A stretch of DNA of 64,000 bases, taken from Eustoma russellianum (Eukaryota; Streptophyta; Magnoliopsida; Gentianales; Gentianaceae). Made by a program: the position numbers and the translations under genes. The DNA is taken from the NCBI GenBank assembly GCA_036186865.1, contig AP025040.1, positions 32,937,448-33,001,447 on the forward strand, read 5' to 3'. The notes beneath the pieces are model-generated. The model worked only from the letters and a program-made list of their open reading frames with translations. It ran no database searches and had not been told where the DNA came from. Shown here in pieces: positions 1 to 11,600 of the stretch; position 1 is the stretch's first letter, and each line of letters begins with the position of its first letter.

Positions 1-1516
1 ATTTCCGAAAAATGAATCACGAATTTGCCGCAATTGAATTTTTGGTAAAATAGGTCAGATCAGTTTCAGCATCTAACCCATTTCAGAAAGTAAGTAAATG
101 AGCCCCTTTATGATTATCGAAATAATCGAAAATTTTTATGACATGCATCTAAGATTCCACCTAATGTATGGATGACAAAAGACTATGGAAATGGACTTAT
201 TTGGTTAGCTTAACCGCCCCTTGAATATGAAGTAAAAGTCTGGAAGAATTTAGCCTCCGCATTCATGCATGTTGATATGTTATAAGGAATGCATACGCTT
301 ATTCATGTCATGACTTGCATTGCATATCACGACATGTATCATGTACAATCATGAAACTGATTTTCATGGATTTATGATGCAAGAAAGTTTTATAAGTAGC
401 TATGTTTTCGTTATGCATGAAAAGTTTTTACGGTCCCATGTTTTTTTAAAGAAAGCTTCATGATTCCTTTGCCGGCCAAGCATGCGACTAACCCGACTCC
501 AGACCCAGGGTTAATTGGTCTGATGACATGATATGTTCTGGACCCGCTCAGATCCGGGGTTAATTGATCTGATATCTGTTCTGGACCCGCTCAGATCCGG
601 GGTTAATTGATCTGATATCTGTTCTGGACCCGTTCAGATCCGGGGTTAATTGATCTGATATTTGTTCTGGACCCGTTCAGGCCCAGGGTTAATTGGTCTG
701 ATGATATGTTCTGGACCCGCTCAGATCCAGGGTTAATTGATCTGACACTCTGTTTTTACGACATGTTACTTTATGGGACCAAAATGATGTTTCAACATGA
801 CATGACATCATGCATTGCATCTTGCATAATTCACGATCATGAGGACATGTTGCATGTTACAGTTAATTGTGTAAATTATTATTGGTATAGCATTACCTAA
901 AAACATGCTTAAGCCGAACGCCAAGTAAGTTCAGGATCTAAGACCAGGTATGGTATAGCATTCCCTAAAAATATGCTTAAGCTGAACGTCAAGCAAGCTC
1001 AGGATTTAAGATCAGGTATGAATTATGATTCTTTGAGGTTTTTGAGGTAATACATTCATGTTATGATTCTTTACGTATTTCATGGTCGTTTATTGTATTC
1101 TTGCTGGGTGACTTTTATCACTTTATTTTTCTCCAGAGCCGGATAATGCCAAGATAGAATGGATCGAGGACGAGCCGAGAGTACCATATCCATAGGCGAG
1201 GATCATGAAGGGAGCTAAGCTTAGGGACTTTTGTGCTGCCAGGAAGTTTTGTATTATGACTATGATGGAACTCTCTGATTGTCGGTTATGTCATTTTGTG
1301 GGACTACTACTTTTGGAAACTTAGTAATTTAGTAATGCATGTTTATTTTTAAAAGTTTTAATTCTGCCGAAATTTTACTACCATGTTGAATGTTAGCATG
1401 GGAGTCCAAGACTTATGTTATGGTGTTCGCATGTTATGCATGACGCCTTATACTCTCCTCAGTGAAGTACGGCGGGTGCACTGTATCTGGACGAGGCCAG
1501 GGTGCGGGGCGCTACA
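1..1516 (+). mobile_element. 3' part of a Ty3/gypsy-type LTR (G0), cut by window edge
   Basis: The segment ends at 1516 in GGGGCGCTACA. Its last ~75 bases match, in reverse complement, the first bases of the LTRs at 6709, 29608 and 38330: a GCGGGGCGCTACA end, a GTGCACC/CCGCCGTA block and a tract near GGCGTC. It is therefore the 3' end of an LTR lying on the + strand, opposite to the other Ty3 elements here. At 1517 the sequence changes directly to EPRV coat-protein sequence, so the LTR is inserted in the virus copy. The start of the LTR is outside the window. No coding region is supported; the longest open frames are short and have no recognisable motif. Confidence 0.75.
491..756. repeat. 43-bp tandem repeat inside LTR G0
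   Basis: About five and a half copies of a 43-bp unit lie in tandem, with clear unit starts at 541, 584, 627, 670 and 714. Each begins GACCCGCTCAGATCC and contains GGTTAATTGATCTGAT. Units differ by a few bases and one has an extra base. LTR G2 carries a comparable but different array (about 30410-30560), so internal tandem arrays recur in these LTRs. Confidence 0.85.
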
Positions 1517-1980
1517 ATGATCCATATAAACCTTATAATAAAGAATGTCAAGGAGAATGTTCTAGAAAACCCTATAATAGAAATATTCGAAAACCTTATA
1601 ACAACAAATATAACAACAGATATAATAAAAATAATAAATATCATAAAAGATTCCAAAAATCCTCTAATGAATTTTATAAGAATAATTACAACAATAAATA
1701 AACTAAAAAACCTTACAGAAAAACAAATTACAAGAAAAACAAACATACAAAAGATTACAAAAATATTGAATGTTATAAATGTCATAAGAAAGGTCATACT
1801 GCAAATTATTGTAGATTAAAAACAAAATTACAAGAATTAAATTTAGAAGAATCTATGCTAGAGAAAATATCAAATCTACTTGTTGAATCTTCTTCGGAGA
1901 CAGAAGAAACATCTTTCGAGTCTGCTGAAGATCTTCAAGTTGATGAATTAATACACATTTTCTTCAGAATCCTCTGACAA
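1517..1980 (+). pseudogene. EPRV coat protein, C-terminal part (broken)
   Basis: The frame beginning at 1516 encodes a stretch rich in Lys, Arg, Tyr and Asn, then a CCHC zinc knuckle at 1771-1812 (Cys-X2-Cys-X4-His-X4-Cys), then an acidic Ser/Glu tail. A basic region plus a single CCHC knuckle near the C-terminus is the hallmark of caulimovirid coat proteins, where it binds nucleic acid. The frame is broken by an in-frame TAA at 1699-1701 and by a frameshift near 1960. The N-terminal part was removed or displaced by the G0 insertion. Confidence 0.8.
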
Positions 1981-2399
1981 AGAAAACATATTTATGTTCT
2001 GACAAAAGAACAAGAAACAATATTGGAGATGTTAAAACATATAGAAAACTCTCAATTACAAAAAGAATATTTAGATAGAATAATAGATATAAATTCAAAA
2101 CAAAAGAAAACAAATAAACCAGTTATATTACCAAATGTTTCAACTAGTTATTATGATTTAACTAGTATATTAAATAAAAAAAGAATACAAAAAATAAAAG
2201 TACAACAATCCCAGATCTACAAAAAGAAATAAAAATAGAATTAAAAGAATTAAAAAATAAACAAAAACAAGATTCAGAGGTTATGAAATTAATACTTACA
2301 AAATTATAGACTGCAGAAGAGTCTGATCAATCTTCAGAAACAGAACCAGTAAATATAGATACAAATATAGATACCAATATCATAAAAAATATTTCTGAC
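1981..2399 (+). pseudogene. EPRV polyprotein linker between coat protein and protease
   Basis: Lys/Gln/Asn-rich coding remnants join the coat-protein and protease regions. The clearest open stretch is 2023-2232, without a recognisable domain. The adjoining piece from about 2245, with a KLILTK-type sequence near 2287-2310, is also found in the right arm, where the homologous sequence begins at the breakpoint near 46033. A TAG and several frame changes break it. Confidence 0.55.
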
Positions 2400-4430
2400 G
2401 TGCCAGAAGATTTTTTATTTGTTTTAAGAGAAATAACATCAAGAAAATATTTAATAAGAATAACAATAATATTCTCAAAACAATATCATTTAGATACAAT
2501 TGCTCTATTTGATACAGGAGCAGATTTAAATTGTATTAAAACTAATTTAGACCCAAAATCATATAGAGAATCTACAACTACTAGACTCTCTACGGCAAAT
2601 AATACCAAATTACAAGTCAAAAGTAAAACTGAAGTTTACGTTATAAAATCCAATACATCAATATAAACAATGTTCTTAGTTGTAGATGATATTCATCATG
2701 CAGTTATACTAGGAACACCTTTTATGAATCTAATTACACCATATAAGGTAGGTATTAATTCTATTTCTTTTAAAATAAGAGATAAAAAATTACATTTTGA
2801 ATTTTTAGAAAAACCTAAAACAAAAAATTTAGATTTAATAAAAGCCTGTTCTATTCATAAAGAACAAATAACTGCAATAATCAAAAGTAAAACTTTCCAA
2901 TTACAATCATTAAAAGATGCAGTAAATATCAATAAGATAGAACAATCTTTAAAAGATCCAAAGATAATTACTAAAATAAAAAATCTTAAATTATCATTTG
3001 AAAATGAACTTTGTTCAGATCATCCAAATGCTTTCTGGTCGAGGAAACAACATATAGTTGATCTTCCATATACTCCAGAATTCAGAGAAGAAGAAATACC
3101 TACAAAAGCAAGACCGATTCAGATGAATGTTGAATTAGAAAAACATTGCAAAAAAGAAATACAAGATCTAGAATCAAAAGGATTAATACAAAAATCAAGG
3201 TCTCCTTGGAGTTGTGCTGCTTTTTATGTCAATAAAAATACAGAAATAGAAAGAGGAACACCTAGATTAGTAATAAATTATAAACCATTAAATAAAGCGT
3301 TAAAATGGATAAGATATCCATTACCTAATAAAAAAGATTTATTAACAAGATTACATTCTGTATCGATATATTCAAAATTTGATATGAAATCAGGATTTTG
3401 GAAAATACAAATATCTGAAAAGGATAGATACAAAACAGCATTCACAGTTCCATTTGGTCAATATGAATGGAAAGTAATGTCTTTTGGATTAAAAAATGCA
3501 CCTTCTGAATATCAGAGAATTATGAATAACATATTTATGGATTATTCTAATTTTTGCATTGTATATATAAATGATGTATTAATATTTTCCAAATCAATAG
3601 AAGAACATTTTAAACACTTAAAAACTTTCTTTTATATAGCAAAGAAAAATGGTTTGATATTATCCAAATCTAAAATGTCTTTATTTCAGACTAAAATAAG
3701 ATTCTTAGGTCATCATCTAACCCAAGGAACAATATTACTAATAGAAAGATCTCTAGAATTTGCATCCAAATTTCTAGATAAAATATTGGATAAAAATCAA
3801 TTACAAAGATTTCTTGGATCTTTAAATTATGTTGTTGATTTTATTCCAAATATAATAATAATTGCAAAACCATTACATAATAGATTAAAGAAAAATCCAC
3901 CTATATGGACTGAAGAACATACTTCAGTAGTTAGGAAAATAAAAAGTCTAGTATCTGATATACCCTGCTTATATATAGCAGATCCAGATCTATTTAAAAT
4001 AGTTGAAACAGATGCATCAGATATTGGATATGGTGGAATATTAAAACAATTACAAAATGGAAAAGAGTCTATTATTCAATATACTTCTGGTCATTGGAAT
4101 GATACCCAAAATTCATATTCTACTATTAAAAAACATATTTTGAGTATTGTATTATGTATTAATAAATTTCAAAGTGATTTGTTGAATAAAAAATTTCTTT
4201 TACGTATTGATTACAAATCTGCAAAAGAAATTTTACAAAAGGATGTTAAAAGTTTAGCTTCGAAACAAATATTTGCTAGATGGCAAGCTTTATTAAGTAT
4301 TTATGATTTTGATATTGAATATATAAAAGAAGATACAAATTTTGTTCCCGACTTTCTGACCAGAGAATTCCTCCAAAACAGATATAATGCCGAGGAAGTC
4401 AAAGGACAAAGGAAAGCTACCAGCAAATAA
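2400..4430 (+). pseudogene. EPRV protease-reverse transcriptase-RNase H (broken)
   Basis: The protease is in 2400-2666, with the aspartic protease motif FDTGADLN about 37 residues in. An in-frame TAA at 2664-2666 (Lys codon in the right-arm copy) separates it from the open stretch 2670-4430 (586 codons). That stretch has RT with KARPIQ, PRLVINYK, SKFDMKSGFW and FGLKNAPSEYQR, then RNase H with ETDASDIGYGG. The RT catalytic box reads YIND (residues 299-302 of the open stretch) where YIDD is expected, and the RNase H glutamate expected in KEIL is His here (KHIL). In the family this polyprotein part processes the precursor and copies pregenomic RNA to DNA. It overlaps the next ORF by 44 nt. Catalytic losses and the stop make it non-functional. 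Confidence 0.9.
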
Positions 4431-5771
4431 TGACAATAATATCCCACGGAAAACATGGGCGGATAATGTTGAAGAAGAGGAAGAACTTCTTCAAAAAACC
4501 CCAATAGCCGCAGTTCCAATATCCCAAATATCTTCAAATAAAACACCAATATCCATTATCGAAAGCTTATCCAATAGTTCTGAATTTCAAGCATTGCTTG
4601 AAAAATTCAAAATACCAAAACCTACAGAAATAGCAGAGACTTCATCAGCAATATCAAAACCTCAGCCATCCACCTCAATAACCCAAAAAACAATAAAGTT
4701 TTTAAACCACAATCCACAGAGATTACAAGTAAAATGCCCACATATAAAAAGGCAGTGCAAACAACTCAGTTTGTGGAAAAGTCTTTTTATCAATATATTA
4801 CTACTATAGAAAAATCATATTATGATAATAATTCATTAATTTCCTTACAAAATTATTTTGGAAAAGAATTTTTCTATAAATCATGGAACATTGCGAAAAC
4901 CACAGAATATTATCAACATCTGTTGATAATGACAAATTCTATTGAAATAAAACATCATTTTAATAAAGATAATATAGAGTATGCCTTCTCCAACTTTAAA
5001 ATAGTGTTTACAATGACACCGGAGCAATGGCAAAAACAATTTGGATCTTTATCCGAGGAAATTGATTTTCCTGCAGGATATAATTCAAATTTATTTTCAA
5101 ATGTCTCTTTTAATTATTGGGATTACCAACAAGCTTGGTATAATTCCCTATATTTTCAAAACTCCAGGGGTTCACACACCTGGTTGATATTTTTTGATAC
5201 CAGGAGAATAACGACGAAGAATATTCCATATTGGTTCGCAGCATGGTGGGATCATTTTGGGTCCTGCGCAGAATATTTGAATGATGTAGTGAGACCATCA
5301 CTACAAGTATTTACGAAGATGTATTCTCCCACAGATGAAGAGAAGATATTTTCGGAAATGATGATATTTCATATGAAGTTCTATTTACCATGGGTATTCC
5401 AATGGAGGGCAGAATATACTCCAAATACAAAAGTACCCTTAATAAAAAGAAAATTTTATATCAAATGGTGGACAACATTCAATATTCCAGATTCCATTTA
5501 TCCTCACAAAGTAATGGAACAAATAAAAATATGGAATACACAAAAGCAAATTACAGACAGCAGAAAAACAATAACTACACCGGTGAAACCCGGACATGAA
5601 CAATTTTTACTACACAAATCAAGGATGCAATCTCAGCTTGCTATGGCGAAAGACCCTTAAGAAATGCAGAATATTTTGATGAAATTCGCTCCTTTATTAC
5701 AAGAAGCAAAACCGTCATCATCTTCAGGATCGACGAATGCAGTGGATGAGGATGTTGATTTGATAGAATAA
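4387..5771 (+). pseudogene. EPRV downstream ORF, function unknown (broken)
   Basis: A second viral ORF starts at ATG 4387 (MPRKSKDKGK), 44 nt inside the end of the RT-RNase H frame, and ends at TAA 5769-5771. The N-terminus is Lys- and Glu-rich and probably disordered. The middle is rich in Trp, Tyr and Phe (YWDYQQAWYNS, SHTWLIFF, WFAAWW), and the C-terminus is acidic. The right-arm copy (42472-43901) has the same overlap and layout. Breaks: a frameshift around 4735-4800 and an in-frame TAA at 5658-5660. Its place after RT-RNase H is that of the transactivator in some caulimovirids or the uncharacterised ORF2 of endogenous genera; I see no motif that decides. Confidence 0.75.
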
Positions 5772-6456
5772 GTTGGTCATTTGTAATATTTGTAATATTT
5801 TTCATATTTGTAATACTTGAATTGATGTAATATTTCAATGATGTAATACTTGTTATATCTCTGATATAACATGAATTTTCAAAAATAAATTATTAAAAAA
5901 ATTATTAAAATATTCAGGCGGAAATAACCAGGCAACTTATAATGGAGGGACCCTTATTTTGGCCATATTCCCCTCAAAATTCCTATAAAAGGAGGGGGTA
6001 TGCACACTTGAAAACACACAAGTTTTCATACCATCTTTCTTACACTTTCTCTCTCCATTCCCACTCTCCATTTCCATCCAATATCTTTCCATCCTTTCTC
6101 CAATATTATCCCACACCAAGAACACTTTATTTGTTCTTGAATATCTTCAATAACCTTTGAATCCAATATCCCTGAAGATCTTCAATCTTCAACAATAGTT
6201 GTATCTCCATACTTTTGAAGAAATATATATATGGTATGAATTGAATTCTTTTATTTTTGAGTTCTTTAATATTCTGTTTTCCCTCTCCTTTTTTATTTAC
6301 TATTCTTTATTTATCTTCTTGGGGAGTTTATACACCCCCATTTAAATTCTGTAAATTTATTTTTGTTTTACTTACAGTTTTTAATTTTGTTTACATTTCT
6401 ATTTTCTGTTTTGTTATTATTGTTTATTATTATTATCTTTTGGTGTCGGTAGTTTA
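5772..6456 (+). promoter_or_regulatory. EPRV intergenic region with TATA box and leader start
   Basis: This non-coding stretch follows the last viral ORF. A TATAAAAGG box lies at 5984-5992, within a short purine tract, and is conserved in the right arm (42272-42280, minus strand). In caulimovirids this position drives the pregenomic RNA. Downstream is pyrimidine-rich leader sequence that would run to the primer site, but solo LTR G3 interrupts it at 6456. Compared with the right arm, the left arm lacks roughly 150-170 bases near 6270. Confidence 0.65.
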
Positions 6457-6708
6457 TGTAGTGCCCCGCCCGAAACCAGAGTTCCGGCTCAGTGCACCTG
6501 CCATACTCTACTCCATAGAGTACAAGGCGTCGATACCATACATGTGCATGTCAACATGAATTGTAATCGATATAGCGGAAGCATCTTAAAATAAGCTCAC
6601 GACATGCATAATATTATTACAAACCATTCAAATCCACACAACCACAAATACAGCGTCTCACGATAATTTCTTTATTACATCACAATAAAATAAAGCTCAC
6701 ACAACAGG
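6457..6708 (-). mobile_element. Solo LTR G3, first part
   Basis: It begins TGTAGTGCCCCGCCCG at 6457, right after GTTTA (6452-6456). The LTR resumes at 22477 and ends ...GGGTTGTAACA at 25696, followed by GTTTA (25697-25701). The TG...CA ends and matching 5-bp duplication show a solo LTR of about 3472 bp with no internal region, left by LTR-LTR recombination. It belongs to the same broad Ty3 group as G0-G2 by its terminal sequence. Array G1 is inserted after base 6708. Confidence 0.85.
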
Positions 6709-8589
6709 TGTAGCGCCCCGCTCCCGAGCTCCATCCTCGGTAACGGTGCACCCGCCGTATCTCACTCAGGAGAATACAAGGCGTCACATCAACCTGCTAC
6801 ATGTCAGTGCTGACATAGAAAAGTTTTCCTTTTCTTTCTGCGGAAACGATAAGTCACAACACCAATTTGAAATTAATGAACTTTAAGGAAGTAACGACAG
6901 TAATTCTAGGCTGACCAGGCCTTACAAGTCAAGGTCAAATGTCTAAATTTAAAAGCATGAAAGTGTTTTCAAAAGTAATACTGAATATTAAAATGTCTGT
7001 GTCATCCCAATAACATCATAAGAATCCCGTTTCCATCCTTGCTGCACGCACTTCTACGAGTCACTCAGCCCATTCCACGATGTCGGACCCATCCTCAACG
7101 TAGATATAATCATACTCCGTCTCGGCTACATATGGAATAGTAGGGGTGAGTGATGGTAATCACCCAGTAGGTGCCTCTCAAAACAGTACAAAACTTACAT
7201 ACCCAAAAAGATATCACCACGTAGCCACATAAGACAAATAGCATGCCACCGGAAAGTAAGACACTCCATGTAACCGACATAAAACAACCCGACATGACTT
7301 ATACGGAAAGTAAACAATCCACACAAGATGTAGGTGCAAGTACGTGATGCATGCTCACATAACGTGTCATACGCAACTAGAAACATGTCAGGCAAAATGC
7401 TCCTGGGCCTATATGCAATGCATGCTCCCGGGACCTAACTCCAGCGTCATGGTCTCTAGCCACCACTTGTTGTTCTGGACACCCACGCCCTATAGACGCT
7501 GCGTATCTTCAGACACCCGCGCCCTATAGACGCTGCGTATTCGCACGGCACCCACGCCCTATAGACGCTGCGTATCACATGACACCCACGCCCGACCGAC
7601 GGTGCGTATCATCATGGCCCCCACGCCCTATAGACGCTACGTATCCTCCGAACACGCACGCCCTCAGACAATGGGTACCTCATGCAATGCACGTGCAATG
7701 AATGCAAGGGAAAAGGGAAGAAAACAGTTGGACGTCATCCTCTGACGTCGATCGATCGACGTCCAACTGAGACACGTCGAACCCTCACTCAGTTGACGTC
7801 GATCGACCGATGTACATCTGAGGTACATCGAACCCTCAGCCTCTGGACGTCGATCGATCGATGTACTTCTGAGGTACATCGATCTCTCGCCCTCAGGACG
7901 TCGATTGATCGATGTCCATCTGAGGCACGTCGAACCCTCAGCCTCTGGACGTCGATCGATCGATGTCCTCGAATTTCAGAATTCTCATTCTGAAATTTCT
8001 GCAGTCCATTCATTCAATCTCATTCAACCTTTCACCCATCCCACATATCCATACACGCATCAAGACCTTACAACCCCACAAGGAAACATACAACAACGAG
8101 ATCACAATGAAGTCAAAACGTATAACGGAAAATAAACACCTTGGGGCATATAATCAAGATCCAATCAACAATTAACGACAACAACAACACCTAAAAATAC
8201 CCTTTTTGCCTATGCAACCTTCGTACCGTTTTGAGGGAGTAATTAGGATGCACCTACCTCGATTCCTAGCGAGAGTTGATAGCTATGCGAGAGTGATGAA
8301 GATCTGATTGGAGTTGTGATCTCCTCCTCTTGAATCTTGGATCGAAGATCCTTCTTTTCCTTTATCCCTTATGGCTGAAAATTGAGAGAGGAAAGGGGAG
8401 AGGGTGGCTGCCGAAAATGAGAGAGAGTGAGAGGAGAGAAGTTAGGGTTAATGAGGGTTTAATATGAGAGGGAGAGATTTGGGGAAGGATAAGGGTTAAT
8501 TAATAGATTAGGATAAAATTTAGTTATTTAAACATATTATTTTCTCTTCTTTTTCTTTATCCTTTTTTTTTAAATACACGGTTATAACA
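6709..8589 (-). repeat. G1 LTR-A (1881 bp)
   Basis: It runs from TGTAGCGCCCCGCTCCCG to ...CACGGTTATAACA and is the 3' LTR in the element's own minus orientation. It is nearly identical to LTR-B and the same length. It contains two tandem arrays (about 7480-7662 and 7744-7967). Apparent ORFs over the arrays on both strands are products of the repeats. The rest is non-coding. Confidence 0.92.
7480..7967. repeat. Two tandem arrays in LTR-A, including CGATCGATCG inverted-repeat units
   Basis: The first array (~7480-7662) repeats a ~33-bp unit built on CCCACGCCCTATAGACGCTG. The second (7744-7967) repeats a ~50-bp unit with a CGATCGATCG core and a hairpin formed by CGATGTAC and GTACATCG around a short loop. 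Its first unit holds the perfect 20-bp palindrome GACGTCGATCGATCGACGTC at 7744-7763. Equivalent arrays are at ~14374-14862 in LTR-B and ~21283-21849 in LTR-C. Confidence 0.85.
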
Positions 8590-8602
8590 TCCTACCCCCC
8601 TT
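8590..8602 (-). other. G1 copy 1 polypurine tract
   Basis: Read on the minus strand this is AAGGGGGGTAGGA, ending exactly where the 3' LTR starts (TGTTATAACC). This is the position of the plus-strand DNA primer in LTR retrotransposons. The same tract is at 15485-15497 for copy 2. Confidence 0.75.
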
Positions 8603-8636
8603 ACAAAAAAGTTTCATCCCCGAAACTTTCCGTACC

Positions 8637-11600
8637 TTACTCATAGAGATGGGGGTAACGGTCGCGTATTTGTTCTTCTAGCTCCCATGTCGCTTCGTTC
8701 TCTCTGTGATTGCTCCATTGAACCTTGACATAGGGAATAATCCTTTTTCTAAGTTCTTGGTCCTTGCGATCCAGAATTCGTATCGGAACCTCTTCATATG
8801 ACGCATCGGGTCTAATCTTAAGGGGTTGTGCATCCAACACATGACTCGGGTCGGGTACGTACTTCCTTAACTGCGAGACGTGGAACACGTTGTGCACCTG
8901 AGCCAACATCGGAGGTAAAGCCAATTTGTAAGCTAAATCTCCAACCTTTTCGAGTATCTCATATGGTCCAATATATCGCGGCTTCAACTTCCCTTTAACT
9001 CCAAACCGTGTCACACCCTTCATGGGTGACACTTTAAGATAGACCTTTTCTCCCTCCTTGAACTCTAAAGGTCGCCTCTTCGTGTCGGCCCAACTCTTGC
9101 TTCTATCTTGAGCCATCTTAAGACGTTTACGAATTAGTTTCACCTGTTCTTTAGTTTGCTCGATTATTTCTGGAGCCGTCAACCTACGTTCACCAACTTT
9201 GTCCCAATGCACAGGTGACCTACACTTTCGTCCATATAAGGCCTCAAATGGTGCCATACCTACGGCACTGTGGTGACTGTTGTTGTAGGAGAACTCTATC
9301 AACTTAAGCATGCTGTCCCAACTTCCTTTGAAATCCAATGCGCATGCCTTCAACATGTCCTCCAAGGTCTGAATGGTCCTCTCAGATTGACCGTCCGTCT
9401 GGGGGTGAAAAGCGGTGCTTAGTCGCAACTCAGTCCCCATCTTCTTTTGACACGCCGCCCAGAACTGAGATGTAAACTTCGGATCACGATCAGACACTAT
9501 GCTGACTGGCACTCCATGGAGGCAAATAATGTTATCAATGTACATAGTTACCAACCTCTCCATCGTAAGCCCGGTGGGAATGAGCAAGAAATGAGCGGAC
9601 TTAGTCATTCGATCCACAATTACCCATATCACATCGTTCCCATTTCTTGTCTTCGGGAGTCCAACCACAAAGTCCATTGTCACATGTTCCCACTTCCATT
9701 CGGGTATCTCTAGGGGTCGCATCAGTCCACCCGGTCTCTAGTGTTCCGCCTTAACTTGCTGGCAAACGAGGCACCTTTCCACAAACTCAGCAATGTGCCT
9801 CTTCATGCCACTCCACCAATAGTGTCTCTTCAGATCATTGTACATCTTCGTAGCACCAGGGTGAATAGACAGTCTCAAATTATGTGCCTCCTTCAACAAC
9901 TCCCTCCTAAGATCCTCAACATCAGGTACGCACAATCTTCCTTGGTACCTTATACTGCCGTCATCATGAACCTGAAATCCATCCACTCGGCTGGTTGGCA
10001 TTCTTTCTCGCGTTTCTCTAATTGTTGCATCGTCCTTCTGTGCTTCCTTAATCTAATCTACCAAGGTTGGAGTGATAATTAGCGTGGCCAGAATATCTGC
10101 GGTAGAATCCACAAGATCCAAATCAAATTCTGCCATTTCCTTTTCTAGAGTAGCCTGCCGTGCATGGCTTGATTTCCTACTTAAGGCATCAGCTACTCGA
10201 TTGGCCTTCCCTGGATGATAGCTGATGGTTAAATCATAATCTTTCAATAATTCCAACCATCTCCTTTGGCGCATGTTCAGCTCCTTTTGCGTGAACAGAT
10301 TCTTAAGGATTTTGTGATCAGTGAACACCTCGCACTTCACTCTATATAGATAGTGGCGCCAGATTTTCAGTGCGAACACCACCGCTGCAAGTTCCAAATC
10401 ATACGTCGGATAATTCAGCTCATAGGGCTTTAGCTATCTCGAAGCATACGCAACGACCTTGCCGTTTTGCATTAGTACGCATCCTGAAATACAAAAGTTA
10501 GACCACATCTCTAGTTGTATACAAAATTAACTTGAAATTATATACATCTACCTAGCCCGTTCTTCGATGCATCACTATAAATGACAAATCCCTCTGACGC
10601 GGAGGGCTGAGCAAGAACAGGGGCTGTGGTCAATCTCCTTTTTAGCTCGGCGAAGCTCTGCTCACACTCGGTGGTCCATTCGAACTTTGACTTCTTCTGT
10701 GTCAATCGGCTTAGAGGCACTGCAATCGATGAGAAGCCTTCTACAAACTTCCTGTAGTATCCAGCCAGACCAAGAAAGCTCCTTACTTCAGTTACATTAG
10801 TGGGTCTAGGCCACTCAGTGATCGCCTCTACCTTCTTTGGATCCACGAAAATTCCTTCTTCAGTGACCACATGCCCCAAAAAGGCTACGCTCTTCAACCA
10901 GAACTCACATTTACTGAACTTGGCGTACTATTTGCTTCTCCGAAGGGTCTCCAAAATTTCCCTCAGATGTTCAGCGTGAGTCTCTTCGTCAGGGGAGTAT
11001 ATCAGGATATCATCAATGAACACCACAACATACTTATCCAGCTGTTTCCGGAATACCGTGTTCATTAAATCCATAAAGGCAGCTGGGGCGTTGGTTAATC
11101 CAAAAGGCATAACCAGGAATTCATAGTGGCCATAGCGTGTTCGGAAAGCGGTCTTGGCTGTATCCCCAGATTTGATCCTCAACTGGTGATAACCGGATCG
11201 CAAATCGATTTTGGAAAACACTCTAGCCCCCCGTAGCTGATCAAAGAGATCCTCTATTCGAGGTAATGGATACTTGTTCTTGATAGTGATCTTGTTTAGC
11301 TCCCGGTAATCTATACATAACCTCATGCTCCCATCCTTCTTCTTCACGAACAGGACTGGAGCACCCTAGAGTGATACACTGGGTCGAATAAACTTACGAT
11401 CCAACAGTTCTTGCAACTGCTCCTTCAACTCCTTGAGATCTGCTGGAGCCATGCGGTAGGGTGTCCTGGATATGGGTTCAGCACCAGGTATGAGATTGAT
11501 CTCGAACTCTACCTCTCTTTCTGGTGGTAGTCCTGGTAACTCCTCGGGGAAGACGTCTGTAAATTCCTTTACTACGGGGATTTGGTCGATCTGCGGAACC

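Larger units (their letters stand above)
1517..6456 (+). mobile_element. Endogenous caulimovirid (EPRV), left arm
   Basis: In order this holds a coat-protein C-terminus with zinc knuckle, aspartic protease, reverse transcriptase and RNase H, a separate downstream ORF, and an intergenic region with a TATA box. That is the order of a plant pararetrovirus of Caulimoviridae; no integrase is present, as expected. The arm is interrupted at 6456 by solo LTR G3 and resumes at 25702, after the GTTTA duplication (6452-6456 and 25697-25701). The genus cannot be fixed by eye; a single MP-CP-PR-RT-RH reading order followed by a distinct ORF recalls petuvirus- or florendovirus-like endogenous elements. It is AT-rich and broken in every ORF, so it is a fossil. 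Confidence 0.9.

Noticed and set aside
1462..1516. N-terminal part of the frame starting at 1462 as coat-protein sequence
   Set aside because: Bases before 1517 belong to LTR G0; only the part after 1516 is viral.
7479..7662. Regular tandem repeats resembling a CRISPR array
   Set aside because: Plant LTR context, ~33-bp units with no unique spacers of constant length and no cas genes.
7664..8013. Overlapping open frames on both strands with TSIDRC-like repeats (also at 14559-14908 and 21504-21895)
   Set aside because: They arise from the ~50-bp CGATCGATCG tandem units in the LTR, open in several frames at once; unit number changes between copies and no start context or domain supports a protein.
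10538..10560. C-terminus GLGRCI of the RT frames in G1 as a natural protein end
   Set aside because: The last codons read into the intron-like segment; the conserved sequence resumes after it.
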